NCBI RefSeq assembly: GCF_020686945.1
Contig: NZ_JAJEPR010000018.1
Location: forward strand, 1 to 64,000
From: Limivivens faecihominis
GTDB taxonomy: Bacteria > Bacillota > Clostridia > Lachnospirales > Lachnospiraceae
Reading direction: 5' to 3'
DNA length: 64,000 nucleotides
Shown: in pieces, positions 1 through 8,441 of the stretch
Layout of the letters: each line of letters starts with the position of its first letter
How positions within the stretch are numbered: the stretch's first letter is position 1
The notes under the pieces: generated by a model
Told to the model about the DNA's origin: nothing
The model's input: the letters and a program-made list of their open reading frames with translations, nothing else
Databases searched by the model: none
Translations under genes and position numbers: made by a program

Positions 1-12
1 AGATGGGGGAGT

Positions 13-57
13 TTGAGGGGGCCTGCGGGCTCGCTGACTCGGAGCGGGCCCCCTCAA
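13..57. terminator. Palindromic hairpin, likely terminator of a gene before the window
   Basis: Perfect 11-bp inverted arms (13-23 and 47-57) enclose a GC-rich loop. The inner part and right arm closely match the hairpin downstream of the purine nucleoside phosphorylase gene at 14636-14671, including the shared string GACTCGGAGCG. No strong T tract follows here, so this could be a repeat element rather than a working terminator. From here to about 150 I see nothing else. Confidence 0.45.
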
Positions 58-154
58 GTTTACCCCGTCACGCTTTCCCAAAGCCAATGGGGACACCCAA
101 AAAACCAAAAACACCGTCCTCAATGGAAATGATAAAATTTCTCAAAAATAGTTC

Positions 155-192
155 TTGACAACTAACAGAGGTTAGAATATACTAACCTCTGT
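155..192 (+). promoter_or_regulatory. feo promoter with overlapping palindromic operator
   Basis: A -35 TTGACA (155-160) and a -10 TATACT (178-183) are separated by 17 bp, a near-ideal vegetative promoter. A perfect inverted repeat with 11-bp arms (165-175 and 182-192) and a 6-bp centre covers the -10 element. Its core, GTTAG-N6-CTAAC, recurs upstream of feoB at 771-788. The position fits a metal-responsive repressor that blocks RNA polymerase. Confidence 0.8.
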
Positions 193-242
193 AAAAGATA
201 ATCCTTATCAACAACGCAAAAAAACAAAGAAAAGAGGTAAAA

Positions 243-455
243 ATGATGCCGTTATCCATGGCAAAAGAAGGCGAACCCGTCGTTATCAAAAAGGTAGGCG
301 GAAAAGATGAGACGAGACAGTTTCTGGAAAATCTCGGCTTTGTGGCAGGCGGCACAGTTACCGTCGTATCTGAGATCAATGGAAACCTTATCGTCAATGT
401 AAAGGAGTCCCGCGTAGCGATCGGCAAAGATATGGCCAACAAAATTATGGTTTGA
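243..455 (+). CDS. feoA: FeoA-domain protein (first copy)
   Basis: Small cytosolic SH3-like FeoA protein of 70 residues that assists ferrous iron import by FeoB. The FeoA pattern is visible: a glycine-rich N-terminal turn, a central helix ending in LGF, then a VTVV strand and a C-terminal VAIGKDMANKI segment typical of the end of the fold. The ATG at 243 follows an AGAGGT ribosome site. It is the first gene of an operon with a second feoA (534), feoB (829) and a Cys-rich partner (3250), probably under the operator at 165-192. Confidence 0.9.
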   Translation: MMPLSMAKEGEPVVIKKVGGKDETRQFLENLGFVAGGTVTVVSEINGNLIVNVKESRVAIGKDMANKIMV

Positions 456-533
456 TTCATAGCAAATCCGTGAGATACTGCACAATCCCGTGGAGCCGCT
501 ATAAAAAATCAAATAGAAAAGAGGAGAAAAACT

Positions 534-755
534 ATGAAAACCCTGAAAAATGTTGCCGTAGGGCAGACAGTCACCGTCAAAAAACTGACCGGTGAAGGTC
601 CCGTTAAGAGACGGATCATGGACATGGGAATCACCAAAGGTGTGGAGATTTACGTCAGAAAAGTGGCGCCCCTTGGAGACCCGGTTGAAGTAACTGTAAG
701 AGGATACGAGCTGTCCTTAAGAAAAGCAGATGCTGAAATGATTGAGGTAGAGTAA
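534..755 (+). CDS. feoA: FeoA-domain protein (second copy)
   Basis: Second FeoA protein, 73 residues, more canonical than the first. It shows the classic order of an N-terminal strand, a GEGPVKRRIMDMGI helix, a GVEIYVRKVAPLGDP hairpin and a C-terminal strand with YELSLRKADA. It probably binds the cytosolic G domain of FeoB and modulates Fe2+ transport. The start is supported by AGAGGAG a few bases upstream. Tandem unequal feoA genes ahead of feoB are common in Clostridia and suggest separate roles for the two copies. Confidence 0.95.
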   Translation: MKTLKNVAVGQTVTVKKLTGEGPVKRRIMDMGITKGVEIYVRKVAPLGDPVEVTVRGYELSLRKADAEMIEVE

Positions 756-770
756 ATTTTTTTGCCTGCG

Positions 771-788
771 TGTTAGAGGATTCTAACA
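771..788 (+). promoter_or_regulatory. Second GTTAG-N6-CTAAC operator, upstream of feoB
   Basis: TGTTAG (771-776) and CTAACA (783-788) form a perfect inverted repeat with a 6-bp spacer, the same geometry as the operator over the feoA promoter at 165-192. A further GTTAG half-site follows at 792-796. The site lies in the feoA-feoB gap, so feoB may have its own regulated promoter or the regulator may block elongation. Confidence 0.6.
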
Positions 789-828
789 AAAGTTAGTAAA
801 GGCGAATAAAAAGAAAAGGAGCGAAAAA

Positions 829-3213
829 ATGTCAGTAAAGATTGCATTGGCAGGTAACCCGAACTGCGGTAAAACCACATTATTTAATGCGCTGACAGGA
901 TCCAACCAGTTTGTTGGTAACTGGCCCGGCGTAACCGTAGAGAAGAAAGAAGGTAAACTGAAAGGTCATAAAGATGTCATCATCATGGACCTTCCGGGAA
1001 TCTATTCCCTCTCTCCCTACACCCTTGAGGAAGTTGTAGCCAGAAACTATCTGATTAACGAGAGACCGGATGCTATCATCAACATCGTTGATGGTACCAA
1101 CATTGAGCGTAACCTGTATCTGTCCACACAGATTATGGAGCTTGGTATCCCCGTAATCATGGCCATCAACATGATGGACCTGGTTGAGAAATCCGGCGAT
1201 AAGATACATATCGACAAACTGAAAAAGAAACTGGGCTGCGAGGTTGTAGAGATCTCCGCACTGAAAGGAACCGGCATTCAGAAAGCAGCTGAGAAAGCAG
1301 TTACCCTGGCTGAGTCCAAAAAGAATGTAACTCCGGTTCATGAGTTCCAGGAAGATGTGGAAGCCGCTATCCACGCAGTAGAGGAGCGCCTTGGTTCTTC
1401 CGTTCCGGAATCCCAGAAACGTTTCTTCGCAATCAAACTTCTGGAGAAGGACGACAAGATCATCGAGCAGATGACCAACGTTCCGGATGTTTCCAGAGAG
1501 ATCAAAGCACTGGAGGACAAATTTGATGATGATACCGAGAGTATTATCACCAATGAGCGTTATGTTTATATTTCCTCCATCATCGGCGTTTGCTGCACCA
1601 AGAATAAAACCAAGAAGCTGACCACTTCCGATAAGATCGACCGCGTGGTTACCAACCGTTGGCTGGCACTTCCGATCTTCGCAGTAGTTATGTGGCTGGT
1701 TTACTATGTATCTGTAACTACCGTCGGCGGCTGGGCAACTGACTGGGCAAACGATGGAGTGTTCGGTGATGGCTGGCACCTCTTCGGAATCGGAACTTCC
1801 TCCTACGAAGATGCAGCAGCTGATTACAGCCGTGCAGACCAGATCGTAGCAGCTGTTGATGAAGACGGCAATGTAACATCTGTAGATATTGTTGATGACG
1901 AAGATAAAGTCATCGAGACTGTAAAGATCAGCGACAGCGTTGTAGCAGACGCAGAAAAGGTCGTTGAGGCTGGAGAGCCGGATCCCGCTGAGTACGGCGT
2001 ATGGGTACCGGGTGTTCCGGTTATCATTGAGAGCGGACTGGATGCCATCGGCTGTGCTGGCTGGCTGAAGGGGCTGATCCTTGACGGTATCGTAGCCGGT
2101 GTCGGAGCTGTTTTAGGTTTCGTTCCGCAGATGCTGGTACTGTTTATTTTCCTGGCCTTCCTTGAGGCCTGCGGTTACATGGCCCGTGTCGCATTTATCA
2201 TGGACCGTATCTTCCGTAAATTTGGTCTTTCCGGTAAATCCTTCATCCCGATGCTGATCGGTACCGGTTGTGGAGTCCCGGGTATCATGGCTTCCCGTAC
2301 GATCGAGAACGACAGAGACCGTAAGATGACGATCATGACCACCACCTTTATCCCCTGTGGCGCAAAACTGCCGATCATCGCACTGATTGCAGGCGCTCTG
2401 TTTAACGGCGCCTCCTGGGTGGCTCCAAGTGCATATTTTGTAGGTATCGCAGCAATCATCTGCTCCGGTATCATCTTAAAGAAAACCAAACTCTTCGCTG
2501 GAGATCCGGCTCCCTTCGTTATGGAGCTTCCGGCATACCATATGCCCACAGTCAGCAACGTGCTGAGAAGCATGTGGGAGCGTGCATGGTCCTTCATCAA
2601 AAAGGCCGGCACCATCATCCTTCTTTCCACCATCGTTCTGTGGTTCCTGATGAACTTCGGTTGGGTTGACGGTTCCTTCGGAATGCTGGAGGCTGAGCAG
2701 CTGAATGACAGTATCCTTTCCAAAATTGGTAGCTTCATCGCACCGATCTTCACCCCGCTTGGATGGGGCGACTGGAAGATGGCAGTTGCAGCAGTTACCG
2801 GTCTGATCGCAAAAGAAAACGTAGTAGGTACCTTTGGTGTTCTCTTTGGCTTCGCAGAGGTTGCTGAAGACGGTAACGAAGTATGGGGCCAGCTGGCAGG
2901 CAGCATGACTCAGATTGCAGCTTATTCCTTCCTGGTATTCAACCTGCTGTGTGCTCCCTGCTTCGCAGCTATGGGTGCTATCAAACGTGAGATGAACAAT
3001 ACCAGATGGTTCTGGACAGCAATCGGTTATCAGTGTGGTCTGGCTTATGTGGTTTCCCTTTGCATCTACCAGCTCGGTACTCTGTTCACAGGCGGCGGAT
3101 TCGGCATCGGCACGGTTGTAGCCATCCTTCTTGTGATCGGCTTCATCTATCTGCTGGTTAGACCGTACAAAGAGAGCACAACTCTTAACGTTGGCGTAAA
3201 AGCAACAAAATAA
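829..3213 (+). CDS. feoB: Ferrous iron transport protein B
   Basis: Inner-membrane Fe2+ importer of 794 residues with an N-terminal GTPase domain. G motifs are clear: GNPNCGKTT (9-17), DLPG (54-57), NMMD (114-117) and SAL near 143. A helical GDI-like domain follows, then the polytopic membrane part with two Gate regions. The first contains GTGCGVPGIM and a CGAKLP motif; the second has an LLCAPCFAAMGA segment. Between the first membrane helix (about 279-300) and the next (about 414) lies a long acidic loop of about 113 residues, which seems larger than usual. RBS AAAGGAG precedes ATG 829. It is co-oriented with both feoA genes. Confidence 0.97.
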   Translation: MSVKIALAGNPNCGKTTLFNALTGSNQFVGNWPGVTVEKKEGKLKGHKDVIIMDLPGIYSLSPYTLEEVVARNYLINERPDAIINIVDGTNIERNLYLSTQIMELGIPVIMAINMMDLVEKSGDKIHIDKLKKKLGCEVVEISALKGTGIQKAAEKAVTLAESKKNVTPVHEFQEDVEAAIHAVEERLGSSVPESQKRFFAIKLLEKDDKIIEQMTNVPDVSREIKALEDKFDDDTESIITNERYVYISSIIGVCCTKNKTKKLTTSDKIDRVVTNRWLALPIFAVVMWLVYYVSVTTVGGWATDWANDGVFGDGWHLFGIGTSSYEDAAADYSRADQIVAAVDEDGNVTSVDIVDDEDKVIETVKISDSVVADAEKVVEAGEPDPAEYGVWVPGVPVIIESGLDAIGCAGWLKGLILDGIVAGVGAVLGFVPQMLVLFIFLAFLEACGYMARVAFIMDRIFRKFGLSGKSFIPMLIGTGCGVPGIMASRTIENDRDRKMTIMTTTFIPCGAKLPIIALIAGALFNGASWVAPSAYFVGIAAIICSGIILKKTKLFAGDPAPFVMELPAYHMPTVSNVLRSMWERAWSFIKKAGTIILLSTIVLWFLMNFGWVDGSFGMLEAEQLNDSILSKIGSFIAPIFTPLGWGDWKMAVAAVTGLIAKENVVGTFGVLFGFAEVAEDGNEVWGQLAGSMTQIAAYSFLVFNLLCAPCFAAMGAIKREMNNTRWFWTAIGYQCGLAYVVSLCIYQLGTLFTGGGFGIGTVVAILLVIGFIYLLVRPYKESTTLNVGVKATK

Positions 3214-3249
3214 AAATTATCAGGGTCCGAAAGTGAGGTGTCCTGTAAA

Positions 3250-3390
3250 ATGGGAACAGTAGTTGTCGGTGTAATATTAGTAGGCATCGTAGCTCTGATT
3301 GTACGGAGTATGATTCGCGACAAGAAGAGCGGTAAGTCCCTGCAGTGTGGCGGAGAATGCAAGAACTGCGGAGGCCACTGCGGAAAATAA
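3250..3390 (+). CDS. FeoB-associated Cys-rich membrane protein
   Basis: A 46-residue protein found by translating the gap after feoB. A single N-terminal membrane helix (about residues 3-18) is followed by a basic stretch and a C-terminal Cys cluster (CGGECKNCGGHC). This matches the FeoB-associated Cys-rich family that accompanies clostridial feoB genes and may hand over or shield iron at the channel. A TGAGGTG ribosome site sits just upstream of ATG 3250, 36 bp after the feoB stop. Confidence 0.9.
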   Translation: MGTVVVGVILVGIVALIVRSMIRDKKSGKSLQCGGECKNCGGHCGK

Positions 3391-3417
3391 AAACGCAGCC
3401 TTTGGAGGTGTGAGAAA

Positions 3418-3894
3418 TTGCCAAAGAATTCCGGAACAAGGAAACTGAAAGATCAGGGAGATTACAAGAGAACACAGATGCAGAAGGATCTGATCATCCA
3501 GAAGCTGAAGGAACAGGGACTTCGCATCACCAAGCAGAGGCTTATCCTTCTGGATATCATTCTGGAGGAGGACTGCTCCTGCTGTAAGGAGATCTATTAT
3601 AAGGCCTCCCAGAAGGACGACAAGATCGGCTCTGCCACCGTGTATCGAATGATCAATACCCTGGAGGAGATCGGAGCGATCAGCAGAAAGAACATGTACA
3701 GAGTTGACTGCAGTCCGGAATGCAGAAAGGAAAATGCCTGCACCATTGAACTGGAGGACAACACAGTCATTGAACTGAATGAAGAAAAATGGAATCAGAT
3801 CATCCGCACAGGACTGGCAGCCTGCGGCATCACCGCAGACGGCCAGAAGGTCCGGAGCATTACCGCAAATATGCCGGCCTGTGTGGAAGCCTGA
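3418..3894 (+). CDS. Fur-family transcriptional regulator, atypical metal sites
   Basis: Winged-helix Fur-like protein. The TTG at 3418 has a GGAGGTG site at ideal distance, giving 158 residues; an internal ATG at 3478 has no good site. The DNA-binding half is clear: LRITKQRLILLDI, then SATVYRMINTLEEIGAI as recognition helix and wing. The usual His-rich metal motif of the dimerisation domain is missing. Instead there are Cys residues (CSCC near residue 40, then a CSPEC-type pair). It is likely the regulator of the adjoining feo genes through the GTTAG-N6-CTAAC sites, but that link is inferred. Confidence 0.85.
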   Translation: MPKNSGTRKLKDQGDYKRTQMQKDLIIQKLKEQGLRITKQRLILLDIILEEDCSCCKEIYYKASQKDDKIGSATVYRMINTLEEIGAISRKNMYRVDCSPECRKENACTIELEDNTVIELNEEKWNQIIRTGLAACGITADGQKVRSITANMPACVEA

Positions 3895-3912
3895 TCGGTT
3901 TCCGAGGTAAAG

Positions 3913-3960
3913 CTGCCGCAAAGTTGACGAAAGTCGATTTTGCGGTAGTTTTTTTGTTTT
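3913..3960 (+). terminator. Rho-independent terminator after the Fur-like gene
   Basis: CTGCCGCAAA (from 3913) pairs with TTTTGCGGTAG (3938-3948) around a loop that can pair further, followed by a long T tract (3949-3960). It closes the feo-fur transcription unit. Confidence 0.85.
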
Positions 3961-3961
3961 G

Positions 3962-4092
3962 TTCAGAGTCAGGCAGATTTTCAGTCAAAAGTGTGAGTCA
4001 TGCTTGCATGAACGAACACTTTTGACTGAAAATCTATTTGGCGGATACGCCACACCGACGAAATGCGAGGCATTTTGGAGGTGCGCTTGACT
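3962..4092. repeat. Palindromic intergenic element, family 1, copy 1
   Basis: About 130 bp related to the elements at 8442-8584 and 43439-43579. It holds a 20-bp perfect inverted repeat, AGATTTTCAGTCAAAAGTGT against its complement ending at 4034, with the apex CATGCTTGCATG. The outer terminal repeats seen in the other copies are degenerate here, so this copy looks older. Confidence 0.8.
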
Positions 4093-4187
4093 TTTTTGAA
4101 AAAAACATATTTTCTAATCCCCAAAAGGATGTTACAATAAGCTATAGTGAGATCAATGTCCGGTTACGGCCGGGAAAGGGGAAAGCT

Positions 4188-4817
4188 ATGAACGATGTAC
4201 TGATTATTGGAATTGCCGACGGCTCAGGAAGCGGCAAGACAACTCTGACGAATCAGATCGCGTCACTGTTCCAGGAACATGTGACGGTTTTGAAACATGA
4301 CAACTACTACAAGGCTCATGACGATATGACCTTTGAGGAACGGAAAAATCTGAACTACGATCATCCGAACGCTTTTGATACCGAGCTGATGATTGAGCAT
4401 CTGAAGGAACTGAGGGCAGGACGTCCGGTTCAGTGTCCGGTCTATGATTACAAAGTCCACAACAGGAGCAAGGACACGATCACCGTAGCGCCCAGCAAAG
4501 TGATCATCGTGGAAGGAATCCTGATCTTTGAAAATAAAGAGCTCTGTGATATGATGGATGTGCGTGTCTTCGTGGACACCGATTCCGATATCCGTCTGAT
4601 CCGCCGTCTCCAGAGAGACGTTCTCGAGCGGGCCAGAAGCCTGGAATCCGTCATCAACCAGTATATGAATACGGTGAAACCGATGCATGAGCAGTTTGTG
4701 GAGCCCAGCAAGAAAAACGCGAATATTATTATTCCGGAAGGCGGTTATAATAAGACTGCCATGGAGATGCTCCAGAACCACATCAACAGCCATCTGAAAC
4801 GGACGGCAGACTTATAA
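4188..4817 (+). CDS. udk: Uridine kinase
   Basis: Cytosolic uridine/cytidine kinase (209 residues) that phosphorylates salvaged pyrimidine nucleosides to UMP/CMP. Seen: a P-loop ADGSGSGKTT near the N terminus (family members usually have GGSGSGKTT), then DNYYK and NYDHPNAFD, which shape the nucleoside site, and the lid region RLIRRLQRDVLERAR. The start at ATG 4188 is chosen because AAAGGGG lies just upstream; an open frame extends further 5' only into the repeat element. It opens a run of nucleoside salvage genes on the same strand. Confidence 0.93.
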   Translation: MNDVLIIGIADGSGSGKTTLTNQIASLFQEHVTVLKHDNYYKAHDDMTFEERKNLNYDHPNAFDTELMIEHLKELRAGRPVQCPVYDYKVHNRSKDTITVAPSKVIIVEGILIFENKELCDMMDVRVFVDTDSDIRLIRRLQRDVLERARSLESVINQYMNTVKPMHEQFVEPSKKNANIIIPEGGYNKTAMEMLQNHINSHLKRTADL

Positions 4818-4874
4818 TGGTAACGGCCGGCGAGATGCCGGATTGTTTATAAACAAAAAGGAGGAATTTAAAAA

Positions 4875-5906
4875 ATGAAGAAAAAGGTATTAGCAGCAGT
4901 TTTATCTCTGTCCATGATCCTTTCCACAGGAGTAGTCGCTATGGCTGACGAGACAAAGGATCCGTCAGAAGTAAAGGTTGGAGTTATCACTGATGTCGGC
5001 GGCGTAAACGACGGCTCCTTCAACCAGTCTGCATGGGAAGGTCTGCAGAGAGCTCAGGAAGAGCTGGGAATCACTACAAGCTACCTGGAGTCCAGCACCG
5101 ATTCCGATTACATCCCGAACCTGGAGACCTTCATCGACGAAGAGTATGACCTGATCATCTGTATCGGATACCAGCTGGCTGACGCAATGCGTGAAGAGGC
5201 TGAGGCTAATCCGGATCAGAAATTCGCCATCGTTGACGATTCCAGCTGTGCAGATCTGGACAACGTTACCTGCCTGATGTTCGAGCAGGCTCAGGCTTCC
5301 TACCTGGTAGGTTATGTAGCTGGCCTGACCACCAAGACCAACACCATCGGTTTCGTTCTGGGTATGTCCACCGGCGTTATGAACGAGTTCGGTTACGGCT
5401 ACTGTGCAGGTGCTCTCGATGCTAATCCGGATGTTACCATCCTTCAGAACAACGCAAACAGCTTCGCAGATACCGCAGCAGGTAAGACCGCAGCCAACAA
5501 CATGATCGCTGACGGCGCTGACGTGATCTTCCACGCAGCAGGCGGAACCGGTCTTGGCGTGATCGACGCTTGTAAAGAGGCTGGCATCTGGGCCATCGGT
5601 GTTGACTCTGACCAGAGCGCTGTTGCTCCGGACACCATCCTGACTTCCGCTATGAAACGTGTAGACAACGTTTGCTACGACGAGGCACAGGCTGTTCTCG
5701 AGGGCAAATATGAGCCGGGTGTCCAGACCTTCTCCCTTGTTGACGGCGGTGTAGATATCGCTCCGACCGTTGACAACATTGATGCAGAGGTTCTGAAAAA
5801 GATAGAAGAAGTAAAAGAGAAGATCGTTTCCGGTGAAGTAGAAGTTGCAAAGGACAAAGAGACCTTTGAAGCAAAATACGGCGATGTATATCAGCTGGAT
5901 GAGTGA
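4875..5906 (+). CDS. BMP/PnrA-family nucleoside-binding protein
   Basis: Extracytoplasmic substrate-binding protein of the BmpA/PnrA family (343 residues), expected to bind purine or pyrimidine nucleosides for the ABC transporter encoded at 8608-12144. The family signature DVGGVNDGSFNQSAWEG begins near residue 38, and GxGxGVIDACKEAGIWAIGVDSDQS sits in the second lobe. The N-terminal signal peptide ends at AMA-DE with no lipobox cysteine, so it is predicted to be cut by signal peptidase I rather than lipid-anchored. That is unusual for a monoderm binding protein. RBS AGGAGG, ATG 4875. Confidence 0.93.
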   Translation: MKKKVLAAVLSLSMILSTGVVAMADETKDPSEVKVGVITDVGGVNDGSFNQSAWEGLQRAQEELGITTSYLESSTDSDYIPNLETFIDEEYDLIICIGYQLADAMREEAEANPDQKFAIVDDSSCADLDNVTCLMFEQAQASYLVGYVAGLTTKTNTIGFVLGMSTGVMNEFGYGYCAGALDANPDVTILQNNANSFADTAAGKTAANNMIADGADVIFHAAGGTGLGVIDACKEAGIWAIGVDSDQSAVAPDTILTSAMKRVDNVCYDEAQAVLEGKYEPGVQTFSLVDGGVDIAPTVDNIDAEVLKKIEEVKEKIVSGEVEVAKDKETFEAKYGDVYQLDE

Positions 5907-5930
5907 TCAAGACGTTTAAACGACTGATCT

Positions 5931-5970
5931 GGGCAGAGGGGCTTTGAAAAGGGCACTCTGCCCCTTTTCC
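5931..5970 (+). terminator. Intercistronic hairpin after the binding-protein gene
   Basis: GGGCAGAG (5931-5938) pairs with CTCTGCCC (5956-5963), followed by a short T-rich stretch. It could be a leaky terminator that makes the binding protein more abundant than the downstream enzymes. Confidence 0.6.
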
Positions 5971-6003
5971 GTAAAAGGAAACAAGAAACAGGAGAGATTT
6001 TAA

Positions 6004-7548
6004 ATGAGAGACATTAGTATGGAACGGGTAAACGAGACAAGAGAAAAAATGCTGGAGACAGTAAAAAGTCCCACTCTGACGCATGAGCAGAAGGTAGCCA
6101 CGATGGCAAACCTGGCAGATTCCCTGCTTGAGGTTGTGGACCTTCCGGAAGGCCTTCATGAGCTGATGGACCAGCCCATCGAGTCAAAGTGCATCTGCGA
6201 TCTGGCAGAGGGACACGCACCGCTCCGTCCCCGGTATATTATCCCGGATTATGCGAAATTTATGAGAGAGGGAAGCAAATTCCTGCAGCTGGATCCGCCG
6301 AAGGATCTTTTTGAGGCGCTGAATTCCCTTCTGATTTTTTACAAACATGTGCCCAGCGTGACAAATTTCCCGGTATATCTGGGAGCACTGGACGAACTGC
6401 TGGATCCTTTTGTACAGGATATGGATGAAGAACTGGCGAAGAAAATGATCCGTCTGTTCCTGATCCATGTAGACCGCACGGTTCTGGATTCCTTCTCCCA
6501 TGCCAACGTGGGACCGAGGGATACCAAGGCGGGAAGGATCATCCTGGAGGTGGAAGCAGAGCTGGAACAGGCTGTACCGAACATCACGATGAAATACGAT
6601 GAGGACATCACTTCCGATGAGTTTGCGCTCATGGGCATCAATACCACCCTCCACAGTGCGAAACCGAGCTTTGCAAACCACAAGATGTTCAAGAGCGAGC
6701 TGGGCGAGGATTATGTGATCGCCAGCTGCTACAACGGACTGAAGCTCGGCGGCGGTTCCTATACGCTCTGCCGTCTGCTCCTGGGCAATATCGCAAAACG
6801 TGCCTCCAGCGTGGAAGATTTCAAGAAAAATCAGCTTCCCTACGTCTGCCAGGTGATGGCCGATTATATGGATGCAAGAATCCGTTTCGAGGTGGAAGAG
6901 AGCGGTTTCTTTGAGAATAACTTCCTGGCAAAAGAGGGCTTCATCCACAAAGACCGGTTCACAGCCATGTTTGGTATGGTAGGTTTGGCCGAGTGCGTCA
7001 ACCGTCTGATGGAACTCCAGGGCAAGACCGGCAGATACGGCCACGACGAGGAAGCAGACGCTCTGGGCGTGGAGATCATGGATCAGATCGACGCTTTCAA
7101 CAAGGCCCATGTGAACCCCTACTGCGAGGCTACGGACGGCCATTTCCTTCTTCATGCCCAGGTAGGCATCGACAGCGATATGGGAATTTCCCCGGGAACC
7201 CGTATCCCCATCGGGGAGGAGCCGGAGGAGCTCATCGACCATCTGCGTCACTGCGAGAAATTCCACAAATATTTCCCGTCAGGAACCGGAGACATTTTCC
7301 CCATCGATACCACGGTACACAAGAACCACGACTTCCTTCTGGATGTCATCAAAGGCTCTTTCCGCGAGGGAATCCGCTACCTGTCCTTCTATGCGGCAGA
7401 CAGTGATGTGATCCGTATCACCGGTTATCTGGTGAAAAAATCTGAGATCGAGAAACTGGAGCGGGGCGAAAACGTCCTTCAGGACACCACGGCCCTCGGC
7501 ATGGGAGCCAAACACAACAGCCGCATCCTCCAGAGAAAAGTGCGGTAA
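6004..7548 (+). CDS. yjjI: YjjI-family glycyl radical enzyme
   Basis: Glycyl radical enzyme of 514 residues, close to the length I recall for E. coli YjjI. The C-terminal glycyl radical motif RITGYL places the radical on about Gly474, and a mid-protein Cys242 (ASCYNG) followed by a GGG loop is a candidate thiyl site. The reaction of this family is not established as far as I know. The activase YjjW is the next gene, 4 bp downstream. Gene context is nucleoside uptake and breakdown, and from memory E. coli yjjI-yjjW also lie beside the deoCABD operon. This suggests a substrate derived from nucleosides or deoxyribose. The enzyme must be oxygen-sensitive, which fits an anaerobe. Confidence 0.93.
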   Translation: MRDISMERVNETREKMLETVKSPTLTHEQKVATMANLADSLLEVVDLPEGLHELMDQPIESKCICDLAEGHAPLRPRYIIPDYAKFMREGSKFLQLDPPKDLFEALNSLLIFYKHVPSVTNFPVYLGALDELLDPFVQDMDEELAKKMIRLFLIHVDRTVLDSFSHANVGPRDTKAGRIILEVEAELEQAVPNITMKYDEDITSDEFALMGINTTLHSAKPSFANHKMFKSELGEDYVIASCYNGLKLGGGSYTLCRLLLGNIAKRASSVEDFKKNQLPYVCQVMADYMDARIRFEVEESGFFENNFLAKEGFIHKDRFTAMFGMVGLAECVNRLMELQGKTGRYGHDEEADALGVEIMDQIDAFNKAHVNPYCEATDGHFLLHAQVGIDSDMGISPGTRIPIGEEPEELIDHLRHCEKFHKYFPSGTGDIFPIDTTVHKNHDFLLDVIKGSFREGIRYLSFYAADSDVIRITGYLVKKSEIEKLERGENVLQDTTALGMGAKHNSRILQRKVR

Positions 7549-7552
7549 GCTC

Positions 7553-8437
7553 ATGGAACAGAAAGAAACAGGCATGGCCGCGGCGGAAAGCTGCGGCCGG
7601 GTGCCGGTAAATAAGATCATTCCCTTCAGTGCAGTGGACGGACCGGGAAACCGGACGGCCATCTTTCTGCAGGGCTGTAATTTTGACTGCCGCTACTGTC
7701 ATAATCCGGAGACCCGAAATCTCTGCCGAAGCTGCGGGACCTGCGTGGAAAAATGTCCCAAAGGAGCCCTTTTCTTCGGGGAGGACAAGAAGGTTCATTT
7801 TCATCCGGAAAAATGCTGCGGTTGTGATACCTGCATCCATGTCTGTCCCTTCGGATGCAGCCCCAGGATCCGTATGATGAATGCGGAGGAGGCCTTTGCT
7901 GAGGTGAAAAAACAGCAGCCTTACATCCGGGGGATCACTGTGTCCGGCGGGGAATGTACCCTGTACCCGGATTTTTTGCAGGAGCTTTTCACCATCGCGA
8001 GAAAAGCCGGTTTGGGGACACTGATTGACAGCAACGGAACTTTGAATTTTGAAAAATATCCGGAGCTTCTTGCAGTGACAGACGGAGTGATGCTGGATAT
8101 AAAAGGCTGGGATCTTGAAGACCATTTAAGGGTCACGGGCGTGTCCAACGAGATGGTATTAAAGAACGCAGAGTATCTGGCAGCTTCCGGCAAGCTTTTT
8201 GAGGTGCGAACAGTGGTGGTACCGGAGCTTTTTGACTGTGAGAAGACAGTCCGTGAAACGGCCCGCCTGGCTGCGTCTCATCTGGCGCAGGGAAATATCC
8301 GTTATAAGATCATTGCCTACCGGCCCATGGGAGTCCGGGAGGCATACTCACATTACCGTGTGCCGGATAAAGCATTTTTAAACGGCCTGGCTGATCTGGC
8401 TCGTCAGGAAGGAATGACGGACGTGCTGATCGTCTAA
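7553..8437 (+). CDS. yjjW: YjjW-family glycyl radical enzyme activase
   Basis: Radical SAM activating enzyme (294 residues) that should generate the glycyl radical on YjjI. The SAM-cluster motif is C42-x3-C46-x2-C49 (GCNFDCRYCHN). Two ferredoxin-type 4Fe-4S sites follow, C58/61/64/68 and C88/91/94/98, as in other glycyl radical activases. The SAM-binding SGGE motif follows at SGGECTL. The start codon at 7553 lies 4 bp after the yjjI stop, so translation is likely coupled; a later ATG eight codons in is possible. Confidence 0.93.
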   Translation: MEQKETGMAAAESCGRVPVNKIIPFSAVDGPGNRTAIFLQGCNFDCRYCHNPETRNLCRSCGTCVEKCPKGALFFGEDKKVHFHPEKCCGCDTCIHVCPFGCSPRIRMMNAEEAFAEVKKQQPYIRGITVSGGECTLYPDFLQELFTIARKAGLGTLIDSNGTLNFEKYPELLAVTDGVMLDIKGWDLEDHLRVTGVSNEMVLKNAEYLAASGKLFEVRTVVVPELFDCEKTVRETARLAASHLAQGNIRYKIIAYRPMGVREAYSHYRVPDKAFLNGLADLARQEGMTDVLIV

Positions 8438-8441
8438 TATG

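Noticed and set aside
165..192. A DtxR/IdeR box at the feo promoter
   Set aside because: The half-sites resemble it, but the 6-bp centre does not fit the 19-bp DtxR consensus.
4188..4817. A mutated P-loop in uridine kinase
   Set aside because: Asp in place of Gly lies before the GxGKT core and should not abolish nucleotide binding.
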